NCBI RefSeq assembly: GCF_033343995.1
Contig: NZ_CP137573.1
Span: 6,729,001 to 6,793,000, forward strand
Direction: 5' to 3'
Length of the DNA: 64,000 bases
Source of the DNA: Streptomyces sp. HUAS YS2
GTDB taxonomy: Bacteria; Actinomycetota; Actinomycetes; Streptomycetales; Streptomycetaceae
The notes below the pieces were generated by a model that had not been told where the DNA came from, searched no databases, and was given only the letters and a program-made list of their open reading frames with translations. This document shows, in pieces, positions 38,634-46,606 of the stretch. Positions within the stretch are counted from its first letter, which is position 1. Every line of letters starts with the position of its first letter. Made by a program: the position numbers and the translations under genes.

Positions 38634-39491
38634 ATGCTTACAGAAGTGACAGCGACCCGCTACGTCACGCCCTTGCGGGAGGGCGGCTCGCTCCCCGGGA
38701 TCGTCGAGGCCGACGATCTCGGTACGTACGTCATGAAGTTCACCGGCGCCGGGCAGGGGCGCAAGACGCTGGTCGCCGAGGTGATCTGCGGGCAGCTCGC
38801 GCGGCGGCTCGGGCTGCGGGTGCCGGAGCTGGTGACCATGCAGCTCGACCCGGTCATCGGGCTCTCCGAGCCCGACCAGGAGGTCCAGGAGCTGCTCAAG
38901 GCGAGCGGCGGGCTGAACCTCGGGATGGACTTCCTGCCCGGGTCGCTCGGCTTCGACCCGCTGGCGTACGAGGTGGACCCGAAGGAGGCCGGGCGGGTCG
39001 TCTGGTTCGACGCCGTGATCAACAACGTCGACCGGTCCTGGCGCAACCCGAACATGCTCGTCTGGCACGGCGACCTGTGGCTGATCGACCACGGCGCCAC
39101 CATGATCTGGCACCACAACTGGCCCGGCGCCCAGGCATCCGCCGCCAAGTCGTACGACGCCTCCGACCACGCGCTCGCGCCGTTCTCGCCGGACGTCGCG
39201 GCCGCGGCCGAGGAGCTCGCGCCGCTGGTCACCGAGGAGCTGCTGACCGAGGTCGCCGCCGACGTGCCCGACGAATGGCTCGTCGACGAGCCCGGCTTCG
39301 AGACCACCGACGCGCTGCGCCGCGCGTACGTCGAGGCGCTGCTGCCGCGCGCCGCGACGATCCACGAGCGGATCGAGCTCGGGCCGCGCACCGAGCGCCG
39401 CGCCTCACAGGCGCCGGGGTGGCTGACCGAGCACCTCACGCCGTGGCCGCACCCCACCAAGAAGGACCGTACGAAGGACAGCAGCACGTGA
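38634..39491 (+). CDS. HipA-like kinase family protein
   Basis: A 285-residue protein resembling the kinase core of HipA without its N-terminal subdomain. The probable ATP-binding Lys35 is in TYVMKFTGAG; the catalytic loop is Asp133 with Asn138 in INNVDRSWRNPNML; the metal-binding Asp152 is in LIDHGATM. All expected kinase residues are present. There is no adjacent HipB-like DNA-binding antitoxin. Instead its stop overlaps the DUF3037 gene (GTGA). A -10-like TAGCCT ends six bases before ATG 38634, fitting a leaderless mRNA. HipA proteins phosphorylate targets such as glutamyl-tRNA synthetase; here the target is unknown. Confidence 0.8.
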   Translation: MLTEVTATRYVTPLREGGSLPGIVEADDLGTYVMKFTGAGQGRKTLVAEVICGQLARRLGLRVPELVTMQLDPVIGLSEPDQEVQELLKASGGLNLGMDFLPGSLGFDPLAYEVDPKEAGRVVWFDAVINNVDRSWRNPNMLVWHGDLWLIDHGATMIWHHNWPGAQASAAKSYDASDHALAPFSPDVAAAAEELAPLVTEELLTEVAADVPDEWLVDEPGFETTDALRRAYVEALLPRAATIHERIELGPRTERRASQAPGWLTEHLTPWPHPTKKDRTKDSST

Positions 39492-39871
39492 GCGACCGGG
39501 ACGTCTTCGAGTACGCGCTGCTGCGCGTGGTGCCGCGCGTCGAGCGCGGCGAGTGCTTCAACGCGGGAGTGGTCGTCTACTGCCGCGCCCGCTCCTACGT
39601 GGCCGCCCGCGTGCACCTGGACGAGACCAAGCTGGCCGCGCTCGACCCGGCCGCCGACGTCACCGGCGTACGGGCGGCGCTGCACGCGGTCGAGGGGGTC
39701 TGCCTGGGCGGCGAGGACGCCGGGCAGGCGGCCCGGGACGACGCCGGACGGCGCTTCCGGTGGCTGATCGCGCCGCGCTCGACGGTGGTCCAGCCGGGGC
39801 CCGTGCACACCGGTCTGACCACCGATCCGGAAGCCGAGGTCGAAAGACTTCTCGATCTGTTGGTGCGCTGA
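39488..39871 (+). CDS. DUF3037 family protein
   Basis: A 127-residue protein beginning MSDRDVFEYALLRVVPRVER, then GECFNAGVVVYCRARSYVAA, and ending PEAEVERLLDLLVR. It matches DUF3037, which is regularly found directly after this kind of HipA-like gene. The GTG start at 39488 overlaps the preceding stop, so the two are translationally coupled. It may be a partner, substrate or antagonist of the kinase; there is no evidence for which. Confidence 0.82.
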   Translation: MSDRDVFEYALLRVVPRVERGECFNAGVVVYCRARSYVAARVHLDETKLAALDPAADVTGVRAALHAVEGVCLGGEDAGQAARDDAGRRFRWLIAPRSTVVQPGPVHTGLTTDPEAEVERLLDLLVR

Positions 39872-39965
39872 GCCCGACGACCGCCGGACGCGGGTGAGAT
39901 GGTGCACCCGGTGGGCCGTTGACACCGGGTGCCAGGGCTTCTAGCGTCTCGTCTGCGGAAGGTAC

Positions 39966-39979
39966 TAAGCGGTCGCTCA
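39966..39979. promoter_or_regulatory. Candidate operator upstream of the ketoreductase pair
   Basis: TAAGCGGTCGCTCA contains AGCG-GT-CGCT, a perfect 4+4 palindrome with partial flanking symmetry, 61 bases before the first ketoreductase. It resembles TetR-family operators of actinobacterial fatty-acid genes in form; no TetR gene is adjacent. Confidence 0.4.
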
Positions 39980-40040
39980 TGTGCGGGCCGGGCGGTCTCG
40001 TTCCGCATCCAGGGACGATCCAAGGGCGAGGAGAACCAGC

Positions 40041-40799
40041 ATGACCACCGAGCAGCGCGTAGCCGTCGTCACCGGTGCGGCACGGGGCATCGGAGCGGCC
40101 ACCGCCGTCCGGCTGGCCGCGGAGGGCCGGGCCGTTGCCGTACTCGACCTCGACGAGGCGGCCTGCAAGGACACCGTCGAGAAGATCACCGCGGCGGGCG
40201 GCCGGGCCATCGCCGTCGGCTGCGACGTCTCCGACAGCGCCCAGGTCGAGGCCGCCGTGGCGCGGGTCGCCGCCGAACTCGGCGCGCCGACCATCCTCGT
40301 CAACAACGCCGGCGTGCTGCGCGACAACCTGCTGTTCAAGATGAGCGAGTCCGACTGGGACATCGTGATGAACGTGCACCTCAAGGGCGCGTTCCTGATG
40401 GCCAAGGCCGTCCAGAAGCACATGGTGGACGCCGGCTTCGGCCGTATCGTCTCGCTCTCCTCGTCCTCCGCCCTCGGCAACCGCGGCCAGGCGAACTACT
40501 CCGCCGTCAAGGCCGGCCTGCAGGGCTTCACCAAGACCCTGGCCAAGGAGCTGGGCAAGTTCGGCATCACCGCCAACGCCGTGGCCCCGGGCTTCATCGT
40601 CACCGAGATGACCGCGCAGACCGCGGCCCGCGTCGGCATGGGCTTCGAGGAGTTCCAGGCCGCCGCCGCCACCCAGATCCCGGTGGCGCGCGTGGGCCGC
40701 CCCGAGGACGTCGCCAACGCCATCGCCTTCTTCACGGGCGACGACGCCGGCTTCGTCTCCGGCCAGGTCATGTACGTGGCCGGCGGCCCGCTCAACTGA
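40041..40799 (+). CDS. fabG: 3-oxoacyl-ACP reductase (FabG-like SDR)
   Basis: A 252-residue short-chain dehydrogenase. The cofactor motif is TGAARGIG (residues 11-18), then NNAG (86-89), catalytic Ser in IVSLSSSSALG, and YSAVKAG with Tyr and Lys. Asp in VLDLDEA after the second strand allows NADH as well as NADPH. It is labelled FabG because of overall similarity; it may serve fatty-acid or other beta-ketoacyl substrates. GAGGAGA precedes ATG 40041. It is followed after 33 bases by a second SDR, so the two form an operon ending at 41669-41708. Confidence 0.85.
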   Translation: MTTEQRVAVVTGAARGIGAATAVRLAAEGRAVAVLDLDEAACKDTVEKITAAGGRAIAVGCDVSDSAQVEAAVARVAAELGAPTILVNNAGVLRDNLLFKMSESDWDIVMNVHLKGAFLMAKAVQKHMVDAGFGRIVSLSSSSALGNRGQANYSAVKAGLQGFTKTLAKELGKFGITANAVAPGFIVTEMTAQTAARVGMGFEEFQAAAATQIPVARVGRPEDVANAIAFFTGDDAGFVSGQVMYVAGGPLN

Positions 40800-40832
40800 C
40801 GCCGACCGTTCCGACGAGACAGGGGCAGTGAC

Positions 40833-41600
40833 ATGACCGAGCAGGAGCTTGTGCCGCTCTCCGGGAAGGTCGCGCTGATCACCGGCGCGAGCCGGGGCAT
40901 CGGCTACGGCGTCGCCGAGGCGCTGGTCGCCCGCGGCGACCGGGTGTGCATCACCGGGCGCGGCGAGGAGGCCCTCAAGGAGGCCGTGGAGAGGCTCGGC
41001 GCGGACCGGGTGATCGCGGTGCCCGGAAAGGCGCACGACGAGGCCCACCAGGCCGCCGCCGTCGAGGCGACGATGGCTGCTTTCGGCCGCGTCGACTTCC
41101 TGATCAACAATGCCGGGACGAATCCGGTCTTCGGGCCGATCGCCGAACTCGACCTGAATGTGGCGCGCAAGGTCTTCGAGACGAATGTGGTCTCGGCGCT
41201 CGGATTCGCCCAGCAGACCTGGAAGGCGTGGCAGAAGGAGAACGGCGGCGCGATCGTGAACATCGCGTCGATCGCCGGAGTCTCCGCCTCGCCGTTCATC
41301 GGCGCGTACGGCATGAGCAAGGCCGCAATGATCAATCTGACCCTTCAGTTGGCGCACGAGTTCGCCCCGAAGGTCCGGGTCAACGCGATCGCGCCGGCCG
41401 TGGTCAAGACGAAGTTCGCGCAGGCCCTGTACGAGGGCAGGGAGGCCGAGGCGGCCGCCGGGTACCCGATGGGCCGGCTCGGACTTCCCGAGGACATCGG
41501 CGGTACCGCCGCATTTCTCACGTCCGCGCAGTCGGACTGGATTACCGGCCAGACACTGGTCGTGGACGGCGGTCTGTTCCTCAACGCCGGAGTGGCGTGA
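40833..41600 (+). CDS. Short-chain dehydrogenase/reductase (second ketoreductase)
   Basis: A 255-residue SDR. The motifs are TGASRGIGYG (about 18-27), NNAG in LINNAGTNPVFG, Ser in NIASIAGVSAS, and YGMSKAA. Sequence differs clearly from the preceding FabG-like protein, so it is not a recent duplicate. It is usually annotated as 3-oxoacyl-ACP reductase or glucose dehydrogenase-like; substrate unknown. It is the second gene of the pair, with a terminator 69 bases after its stop. Confidence 0.82.
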   Translation: MTEQELVPLSGKVALITGASRGIGYGVAEALVARGDRVCITGRGEEALKEAVERLGADRVIAVPGKAHDEAHQAAAVEATMAAFGRVDFLINNAGTNPVFGPIAELDLNVARKVFETNVVSALGFAQQTWKAWQKENGGAIVNIASIAGVSASPFIGAYGMSKAAMINLTLQLAHEFAPKVRVNAIAPAVVKTKFAQALYEGREAEAAAGYPMGRLGLPEDIGGTAAFLTSAQSDWITGQTLVVDGGLFLNAGVA

Positions 41601-41668
41601 CCGTCGCGTTACCGAATTCGGGGCCGCCGGGTGACCGGATTGTTCCCGGTTACGCGCCGAATGCCTCA

Positions 41669-41708
41669 AGTGCCCCGCCAGGGCTCCACATTGACCTGGC
41701 GGGGCACT
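41669..41708 (+). terminator. Terminator of the ketoreductase operon
   Basis: A perfect 14-bp stem (AGTGCCCCGCCAGG / CCTGGCGGGGCACT) with a 12-base loop lies between the second SDR gene and the lipoprotein gene. Confidence 0.9.
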
Positions 41709-41751
41709 GCGGTATGGTCGGCCGACCCATGGCTGAACGAGGAGTGTGCAC

Positions 41752-43329
41752 GTGTTCAACCGGACCAGTCTGCAGGTCGCTGCAGCCCTTGCGTCCATAT
41801 CCCTGGTGAGTGGCTGCGGTCTGTTCGCGGACAAGGAGTCCGCGACGGACATGAAGCTCGTCGTGGGCACGACCAGCTCCCCGACCAGCCTGGACCCGGC
41901 CGCCGCGTGGGACAACTCGTGGGAGTTGTACCGGAATGTCTTCCAGACGCTGGTGGCTTTCCCGACGGGAAGTTCGACCCCGCAGCCGGACGCAGCGGAC
42001 TGCAAATTCAGTGATGCCACGAGCAAGGTCTTCGAGTGCACGCTCCGTAGCGGTCTGAAGTTCTCCAACGGGCACCCGCTGGACGCCAAGGCCGTGCAGC
42101 ACTCCATCGAGCGCATCCGGACGATCAACCACAAGGGTGGTCCGAATGGAATGCTCGGCTCGCTCGACACGATCGAGACCGTCGGCGCCAACAAGATCGT
42201 CTTCAAGCTGAACCAGTCGGACGCGACCTTCCCGTTCGTTCTGGCCACGCCCGCCATGTCCCTGGTGGACCCGGCCGAATACCCGAAGGACAAACTTCGC
42301 GAGGACGGCAAGCTCCTCGGTTCCGGCCCTTACGTCCTCGACTCGTACGAGAAGGGCAAAGAGGCCGTCCTCACCAGGAACGCCAGCTACAAGGGATTCG
42401 CCGACCGCAAGAACGGCGGCGTGACCATCAAGTACTTCGAGAAGTCCGAGCCGATGGTCACGGCGCTGAAGAAGAAGGAGATCGACGCGATCTACCGCGG
42501 TCTGACCGCGGAGGAGGTCGTCGACCTCCAGGAGAAGAAGAAGGGCAACGAGGGGCTGCAGCTCGTCGAGTCCTCCGGTGCGGACATCCGCTACCTGGTC
42601 TTCAACTCCGCGGACCCGGTCGCCCGCAAGCTCCCGGTCCGCCGGGCCATCGCCCAGCTGATCGACCGGGACGCACTGGTCGGCAAGGTGTACCAGGGAA
42701 CCGCCGAGCCGCTGTACTCGATGGTCCCCAAGGGCATCGCCGCCCACACCACCAAGTTCTTCGACCGCTACGGCGACCCCGACGTCGACAAGGCCCGCAA
42801 GATCCTCCGGGAGGGCGGGATCACCAAGCCCGTCGAGCTGACCTTCTGGTACGCCACCGACCGGTACGGCTCCGCCACCGCCGCCGAGTTCGCCGAGATC
42901 AAGCGGCAGCTCGACGCCTCGGGCCTGTTCAAGGTCACCATCCAGGGCAAGAAGTGGGAAGACTTCCAGAAGGGCTACCAGAACGGCCAGTACCCGGTCT
43001 TCGGCCGCGGCTGGTTCCCCGACTTCCCCGACCCGGACAACTTCGTCGCCCCGTTCGTCGGCAAGGACAACGTGCTCCGCACGCCGTACGAGAGCCCGCA
43101 GATCACCGGGACGCTGCTGCCGAGGTCCCGCAAGGTCAGCGACCGAGGCTCGGTCAGCAAGGACTTCGAGACCGCCCAGGAGATCATGGCCGGTGACGTC
43201 CGGCTGCTGCCGCTGTGGCAGGGCAAGCTGTACGTGGCGGCCAGCGAGGAGGTCTCCGGCGGGGAGCGCGCCCTGGACCCGCAGACGGTCATGCAGATGT
43301 GGGAGCTCGGCCGGAAGGCCAGCTGGTAG
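41752..43329 (+). CDS. Family 5 extracellular solute-binding lipoprotein (peptide type)
   Basis: A 525-residue lipoprotein. The signal peptide ends in the lipobox LVSG-Cys22. The mature protein is a peptide/nickel-type ABC binding protein: TSLDPAAAWDNSWELYRNVF, LRSGLKFSNGHPLDAKAVQH, LLGSGPYVLDSYEKG, and RRAIAQLIDRDALVGKVYQG. It delivers oligopeptides or similar ligands to an ABC importer, but no permease or ATPase genes are adjacent, so it is an orphan or works with a distant transporter. GTG 41752 is selected because GAGGAG (41739-41744) is seven bases upstream; GTG 41746 is too close. Confidence 0.9.
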   Translation: MFNRTSLQVAAALASISLVSGCGLFADKESATDMKLVVGTTSSPTSLDPAAAWDNSWELYRNVFQTLVAFPTGSSTPQPDAADCKFSDATSKVFECTLRSGLKFSNGHPLDAKAVQHSIERIRTINHKGGPNGMLGSLDTIETVGANKIVFKLNQSDATFPFVLATPAMSLVDPAEYPKDKLREDGKLLGSGPYVLDSYEKGKEAVLTRNASYKGFADRKNGGVTIKYFEKSEPMVTALKKKEIDAIYRGLTAEEVVDLQEKKKGNEGLQLVESSGADIRYLVFNSADPVARKLPVRRAIAQLIDRDALVGKVYQGTAEPLYSMVPKGIAAHTTKFFDRYGDPDVDKARKILREGGITKPVELTFWYATDRYGSATAAEFAEIKRQLDASGLFKVTIQGKKWEDFQKGYQNGQYPVFGRGWFPDFPDPDNFVAPFVGKDNVLRTPYESPQITGTLLPRSRKVSDRGSVSKDFETAQEIMAGDVRLLPLWQGKLYVAASEEVSGGERALDPQTVMQMWELGRKASW

Positions 43330-43409
43330 GACGCCCGCCCACGGGCGTTGTCAGTGGCCCCCGGTAGGTTCTTGCTCGTAGAAGTGATCGCCTACCGGAG
43401 GTTGTTGAC

Positions 43410-44093
43410 GTGACCGACACCGACATGCTGCCCGAGTCCTGGCGCGGCGTCCTCGGCGAGGAACTGCAGAAGCCCTACTTCAAGCAGCTCACCGAGTTCG
43501 TCGAGGAGGAGCGGGCCAAGGGGCCGGTCTACCCGCCGCGCGACGAGGTCTTCGCCGCCCTCGCCGCCACTCCGTACGACAAGGTCAAGGTCCTGGTCCT
43601 CGGCCAGGACCCGTACCACGGCGAGGGGCAGGGCCACGGGCTCTGCTTCTCGGTGCGGCCCGGTGTGAAGACGCCGCCTTCGCTGCGCAACATCTACAAG
43701 GAGATGCACGCCGAGCTCGGCCACCCGGTCCCGGACAACGGCTACCTGATGCCCTGGGCCGAGCAGGGCGTCCTGCTGCTCAACGCGGTGCTGACGGTCC
43801 GCGCCGGCGAGGCGAACTCGCACAAGAACCAGGGCTGGGAGAAGTTCACCGACGCGGTGATCACCGCCGTGGCCTCGCGGCCCGACCCGGCGGTCTTCGT
43901 GCTCTGGGGCGCCTACGCGCAGAAGAAGCTCCCGCTCATCGACCAGGAGCGGCACGTCGTGGTGAAGGGTGCCCACCCCTCGCCGCTGTCGGCGAAGAAG
44001 TTCTTCGGCTCCCGCCCCTTCACCCAGATCGACGAGGCCGTCGCGGCCCAGGGTCACGAGGCCATCGACTGGCGGATCCCGGACCTGGGCTGA
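43410..44093 (+). CDS. ung: Uracil-DNA glycosylase
   Basis: A 227-residue family 1 uracil-DNA glycosylase that excises uracil from DNA to start base-excision repair. The water-activating Asp67 is in LGQDPYHGEGQ, the uracil-binding part is GLCFSV, and the leucine-loop His189 is in GAHPSPLSAKKFFGSRPF. Length is normal. GTG 43410 has GGAGG eight bases upstream. It appears to be a single-gene unit. Confidence 0.97.
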   Translation: MTDTDMLPESWRGVLGEELQKPYFKQLTEFVEEERAKGPVYPPRDEVFAALAATPYDKVKVLVLGQDPYHGEGQGHGLCFSVRPGVKTPPSLRNIYKEMHAELGHPVPDNGYLMPWAEQGVLLLNAVLTVRAGEANSHKNQGWEKFTDAVITAVASRPDPAVFVLWGAYAQKKLPLIDQERHVVVKGAHPSPLSAKKFFGSRPFTQIDEAVAAQGHEAIDWRIPDLG

Positions 44094-44230
44094 CCCCGGA
44101 ACGGACCCGGACGCACGACACAGGCCCGGGCGCCCGCCCGAGCCTGACCGCGATCGGGCACGGCGGGGGCTAGCGTCGGTCCGTCGATGTGCCGCCGGCA
44201 GATCGACGGACCGCACTCAGGGAGGCCGCA

Positions 44231-44704
44231 GTGGGCGAGCAGCAGCAGACGCCGGACGACGCCGTCATGACCCGGATCGGGCAGGCGACGATGCTGCTCC
44301 ACGGCGGGGACCGGGAGGAGGCCCGCAACCGCTTCGGCGCGCTGTGGGCGGAGATCGGGGCCGACGGCGACCCCCTGCACCGGTGCACCCTCGCGCACTA
44401 CATGGCCGACACCCAGGACGACCCGGACACCGAGCTCGCCTGGGACCTCCGGGCCCTGAGCGCGGCGGAGGAGCTGAGCGAGGAGCGGGTCGCCCGGCAC
44501 GACTCGGCCGTCGCGCTGCGCTCCCTGTACCCCTCGCTCCACCTCAATCTCGCCGCCGACTACGTCAAGCTGAGCCGTCCGGACGCCGCCCGGGTCCACC
44601 TGGACCGCGCCCGTGCCGCGTCCGACGTGCTCGACGACGACGGGTACGGCAACGGGGTGCGGGCGGCGATCGGACGGCTGGAGAGCCGGCTGCGGACCGA
44701 ATAG
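44231..44704 (+). CDS. Tetratricopeptide-like hypothetical protein
   Basis: A 157-residue all-helical protein resembling a few TPR-type repeats: ATMLLHGGDREEARNRFGAL, SAAEELSEERVARHDSAVAL, and LNLAADYVKLSRPDAARVHL. It likely mediates protein contacts; partner unknown. GTG 44231 is chosen over earlier starts because GGAGG (44221-44225) is five bases upstream. It is cytoplasmic and single gene. Confidence 0.68.
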   Translation: MGEQQQTPDDAVMTRIGQATMLLHGGDREEARNRFGALWAEIGADGDPLHRCTLAHYMADTQDDPDTELAWDLRALSAAEELSEERVARHDSAVALRSLYPSLHLNLAADYVKLSRPDAARVHLDRARAASDVLDDDGYGNGVRAAIGRLESRLRTE

Positions 44705-44749
44705 CGGCCGCGGCGGCGGGGACCCGGCGGGCCCGCGGCCCGGCCTCGT

Positions 44750-45229
44750 TCAGCCCTTGCCAGCGCCGTACGTGCCGCGGCAGATCCGGGCCTGGTCACT
44801 GTCCGCGCGCCAGCCCCCGTACTTCTCGCCCAGGGCGCAGACCTCACCCCGGGAGCGGGGTGGACGGTCGGGGAGCTTCGGCAGGAGCGGCGGCAGGGTG
44901 ACTGGCAGGCCGCCCCGGAGGCGGCCGTCACCCGTCTTCCTGCCCTTGCCCGGGCGGTCCGTCTCCGCGTTCCTGCCGTGGGCCCGCTCCGGGGCGCCGT
45001 GCGGGGGCGGCGGGGACGTCCTCGCCGGTTCCGGCCGGGTGGCGGCCTCCAGGGCCTCCCGGGCGGGCGCCTCGACGAGCCGGGGTGGCTCGTCGAGGGC
45101 GGGCCGGCCGATCCCGGGCGGTGGCGCGGACGGCGGCGCGACGGGCGGCGGCTCCACCGACACGCAGCCGGAGACGGCCGCGACGGCCACTCCGACCAGG
45201 AGCTTCGCTGTGGTTCTCGTTCGATGCAC
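44750..45229 (-). CDS. Putative lipoprotein, proline-rich
   Basis: A 159-residue secreted protein with a short basic signal peptide and lipobox (LLVGVAVAAVSGC, Cys22). A long Pro/Arg-rich linker follows (VEPPPVAPPSAPPPGIG). The C-terminus is more ordered, with two Cys and aromatics (GEVCALGEKYGGWRADSDQA, then RICRGTYG), probably a small disulphide-bonded domain. GTG at 45229. It is conserved-looking but of unknown function. Confidence 0.68.
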   Translation of the reverse strand: MHRTRTTAKLLVGVAVAAVSGCVSVEPPPVAPPSAPPPGIGRPALDEPPRLVEAPAREALEAATRPEPARTSPPPPHGAPERAHGRNAETDRPGKGRKTGDGRLRGGLPVTLPPLLPKLPDRPPRSRGEVCALGEKYGGWRADSDQARICRGTYGAGKG

Positions 45230-45355
45230 CCGCGCAACCTTGCAGCCCGCACGGGTTCTTCGCGCCCCTACCGGCCGGGAATGCCCCGCACGAGTGATCT
45301 TCGTGCCGCGCGGTTCCCGGCCGCCGCCGGGGCGCCGGCCCGAGGCGTACCGGGG

Positions 45356-45865
45356 TCAGTCCCCGGTCACACCGTCGACCGCCTCGCGGAGCAGGTCGGC
45401 GTGCCCGTTGTGCCGCGCGTACTCCTCGATCATGTGGACGTAGATCCAGCGCAGGTTGAACTCCTCGCCGGAGCGGTGCTTGCCCGTACCCACCTCGTCG
45501 AGCTCACGGCCCGCGGCCAGCTCGCGGGCCCGCTCGATCTCCGCCTGCCAGGTCGCGTACGCCTCCTCGAAGGTGGCCTCCGGACCCGGGTGGAAGTCGC
45601 CGTCCCGGTCCTCCTCGGTGTAGTAGATCGGCCCGGCGTCCTCGCCGACGAGGACCCGCCGGAACCAGCCGCGCTCGACCTCCGCCATGTGCCGGACCAG
45701 GCCGAAGAGCGTCAGGTTCGACGGGGGAGCCGAGGCGGTGCGCAGCTGGGCGTCGTCCAGGCCCTCGCACTTCGTGGCCAGCGTGGCCCGATGGAAGTCC
45801 AGCCAGGTCTCGAGCATCTCGCGCTCGCCGGCGATGGTGGGGGGTTCGATGCGTTCTACAGTCAT
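45356..45865 (-). CDS. DinB/DUF664 family protein (mycothiol-transferase-like)
   Basis: A 169-residue four-helix DinB-superfamily protein: EREMLETWLDFHRATLATKC at the start, NLTLFGLVRHMAEVERGWFR with the first metal His, and NLRWIYVHMIEEYARHNGHA with the other two (HMIEEYARHNGH). The three-His metal site is intact. Members are bacillithiol/mycothiol S-transferase-like enzymes. The ATG at 45865 gives the usual family N-terminus; 45874 is possible. It lies 42 bases beyond the stop of the TetR gene on the same strand, so it may be cotranscribed with it. Confidence 0.82.
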   Translation of the reverse strand: MTVERIEPPTIAGEREMLETWLDFHRATLATKCEGLDDAQLRTASAPPSNLTLFGLVRHMAEVERGWFRRVLVGEDAGPIYYTEEDRDGDFHPGPEATFEEAYATWQAEIERARELAAGRELDEVGTGKHRSGEEFNLRWIYVHMIEEYARHNGHADLLREAVDGVTGD

Positions 45866-45907
45866 GTCCGGCATCGTCACGCACGACCTCGGGGGCGCGC
45901 CAGGCAT

Positions 45908-46516
45908 TTACCCCTGGCGGTCCGGGAGCATGCCGCGCAGCAACTCCGCGAAACCGGTGCGCAGTTCCTCGAGGCTCGGCACCGCGGAGTGGAACGACCC
46001 CGCCGCGCAGGAGAACATCAGCCCCTCGCACCAGGCGATCAGGGACAGCGCGTGCCGCTCGGGCGTCGGCGAACCGGCCTGCGTCATCATCGCGATCACC
46101 GGTCCGTGGAAGGCCGCGCCGGCCCGGTCGAAGAAGCTGCGGAGCTCCGGGCGGCGAGTCGCCTCCAGCGCCAGCTCGTAGCGGGAGACCAGGAGCGGGC
46201 GGTGGTCGGTGAGGTAGCGGTGCAGCGCGAGCGCGAGCGCGTCGACCACGGCCTGGACGCCGCCGTCCGCCGGCGGCAGCTCGTCGGGCCCGAGCACCTG
46301 CGCCTCGTGGTGCGCCAGGCGGGCCACGGCGATCTCCAGGAGGGCCTGCCGGGTGCGGGCGTGGTTGGAGGTCGAGCCCTGGGGGAGGCCGGCCCGCTCG
46401 TCCACGGCGCGGTGGGTGAGCCCGCGCATCCCGCGTTCGGCGAGGAGGGCGAGGGCGGCGTCGCCGATCAGGTCGGCCCGTGACGAGGGCGGTGCGGCGG
46501 GGGTGCGAGCGGTCAT
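45908..46516 (-). CDS. TetR-family transcriptional regulator
   Basis: A 202-residue repressor. The helix-turn-helix is at about 15-60 (ADLIGDAALALLAERGMRGL, then THRAVDERAGLPQGSTSNHA), followed by an all-helical ligand domain. The start has no Shine-Dalgarno sequence; TAGGTT ends six bases upstream on the minus strand, fitting leaderless transcription. It is divergent from an FAD monooxygenase gene, and two identical-type palindromes lie between them (46551-46592), so it very likely represses that gene. Confidence 0.9.
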   Translation of the reverse strand: MTARTPAAPPSSRADLIGDAALALLAERGMRGLTHRAVDERAGLPQGSTSNHARTRQALLEIAVARLAHHEAQVLGPDELPPADGGVQAVVDALALALHRYLTDHRPLLVSRYELALEATRRPELRSFFDRAGAAFHGPVIAMMTQAGSPTPERHALSLIAWCEGLMFSCAAGSFHSAVPSLEELRTGFAELLRGMLPDRQG

Positions 46517-46550
46517 GGGGCCAACCTATCGGCCGCTCCCTGGCCAGGCG

Positions 46551-46592
46551 ACTACAGGTGTAGTACGGTCGACAGGTCACTACAGATGTAGT
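46551..46592. promoter_or_regulatory. Twin TetR operators
   Basis: Two palindromes, ACTACAGGTGTAGT (46551-46564) and ACTACAGATGTAGT (46579-46592), share ACTACA-N2-TGTAGT and are centred 28 bases apart in the TetR/monooxygenase intergenic region. The repeat and symmetry are seen directly; binding by the adjacent TetR protein is inferred. Confidence 0.85.
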
Positions 46593-46606
46593 CCCGAGGA
46601 GGGGTC

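Noticed and set aside
39660..42311. 883-codon minus-strand frame over the ketoreductases and lipoprotein
   Set aside because: Antisense shadow of two SDR genes and a solute-binding protein, all with intact motifs.
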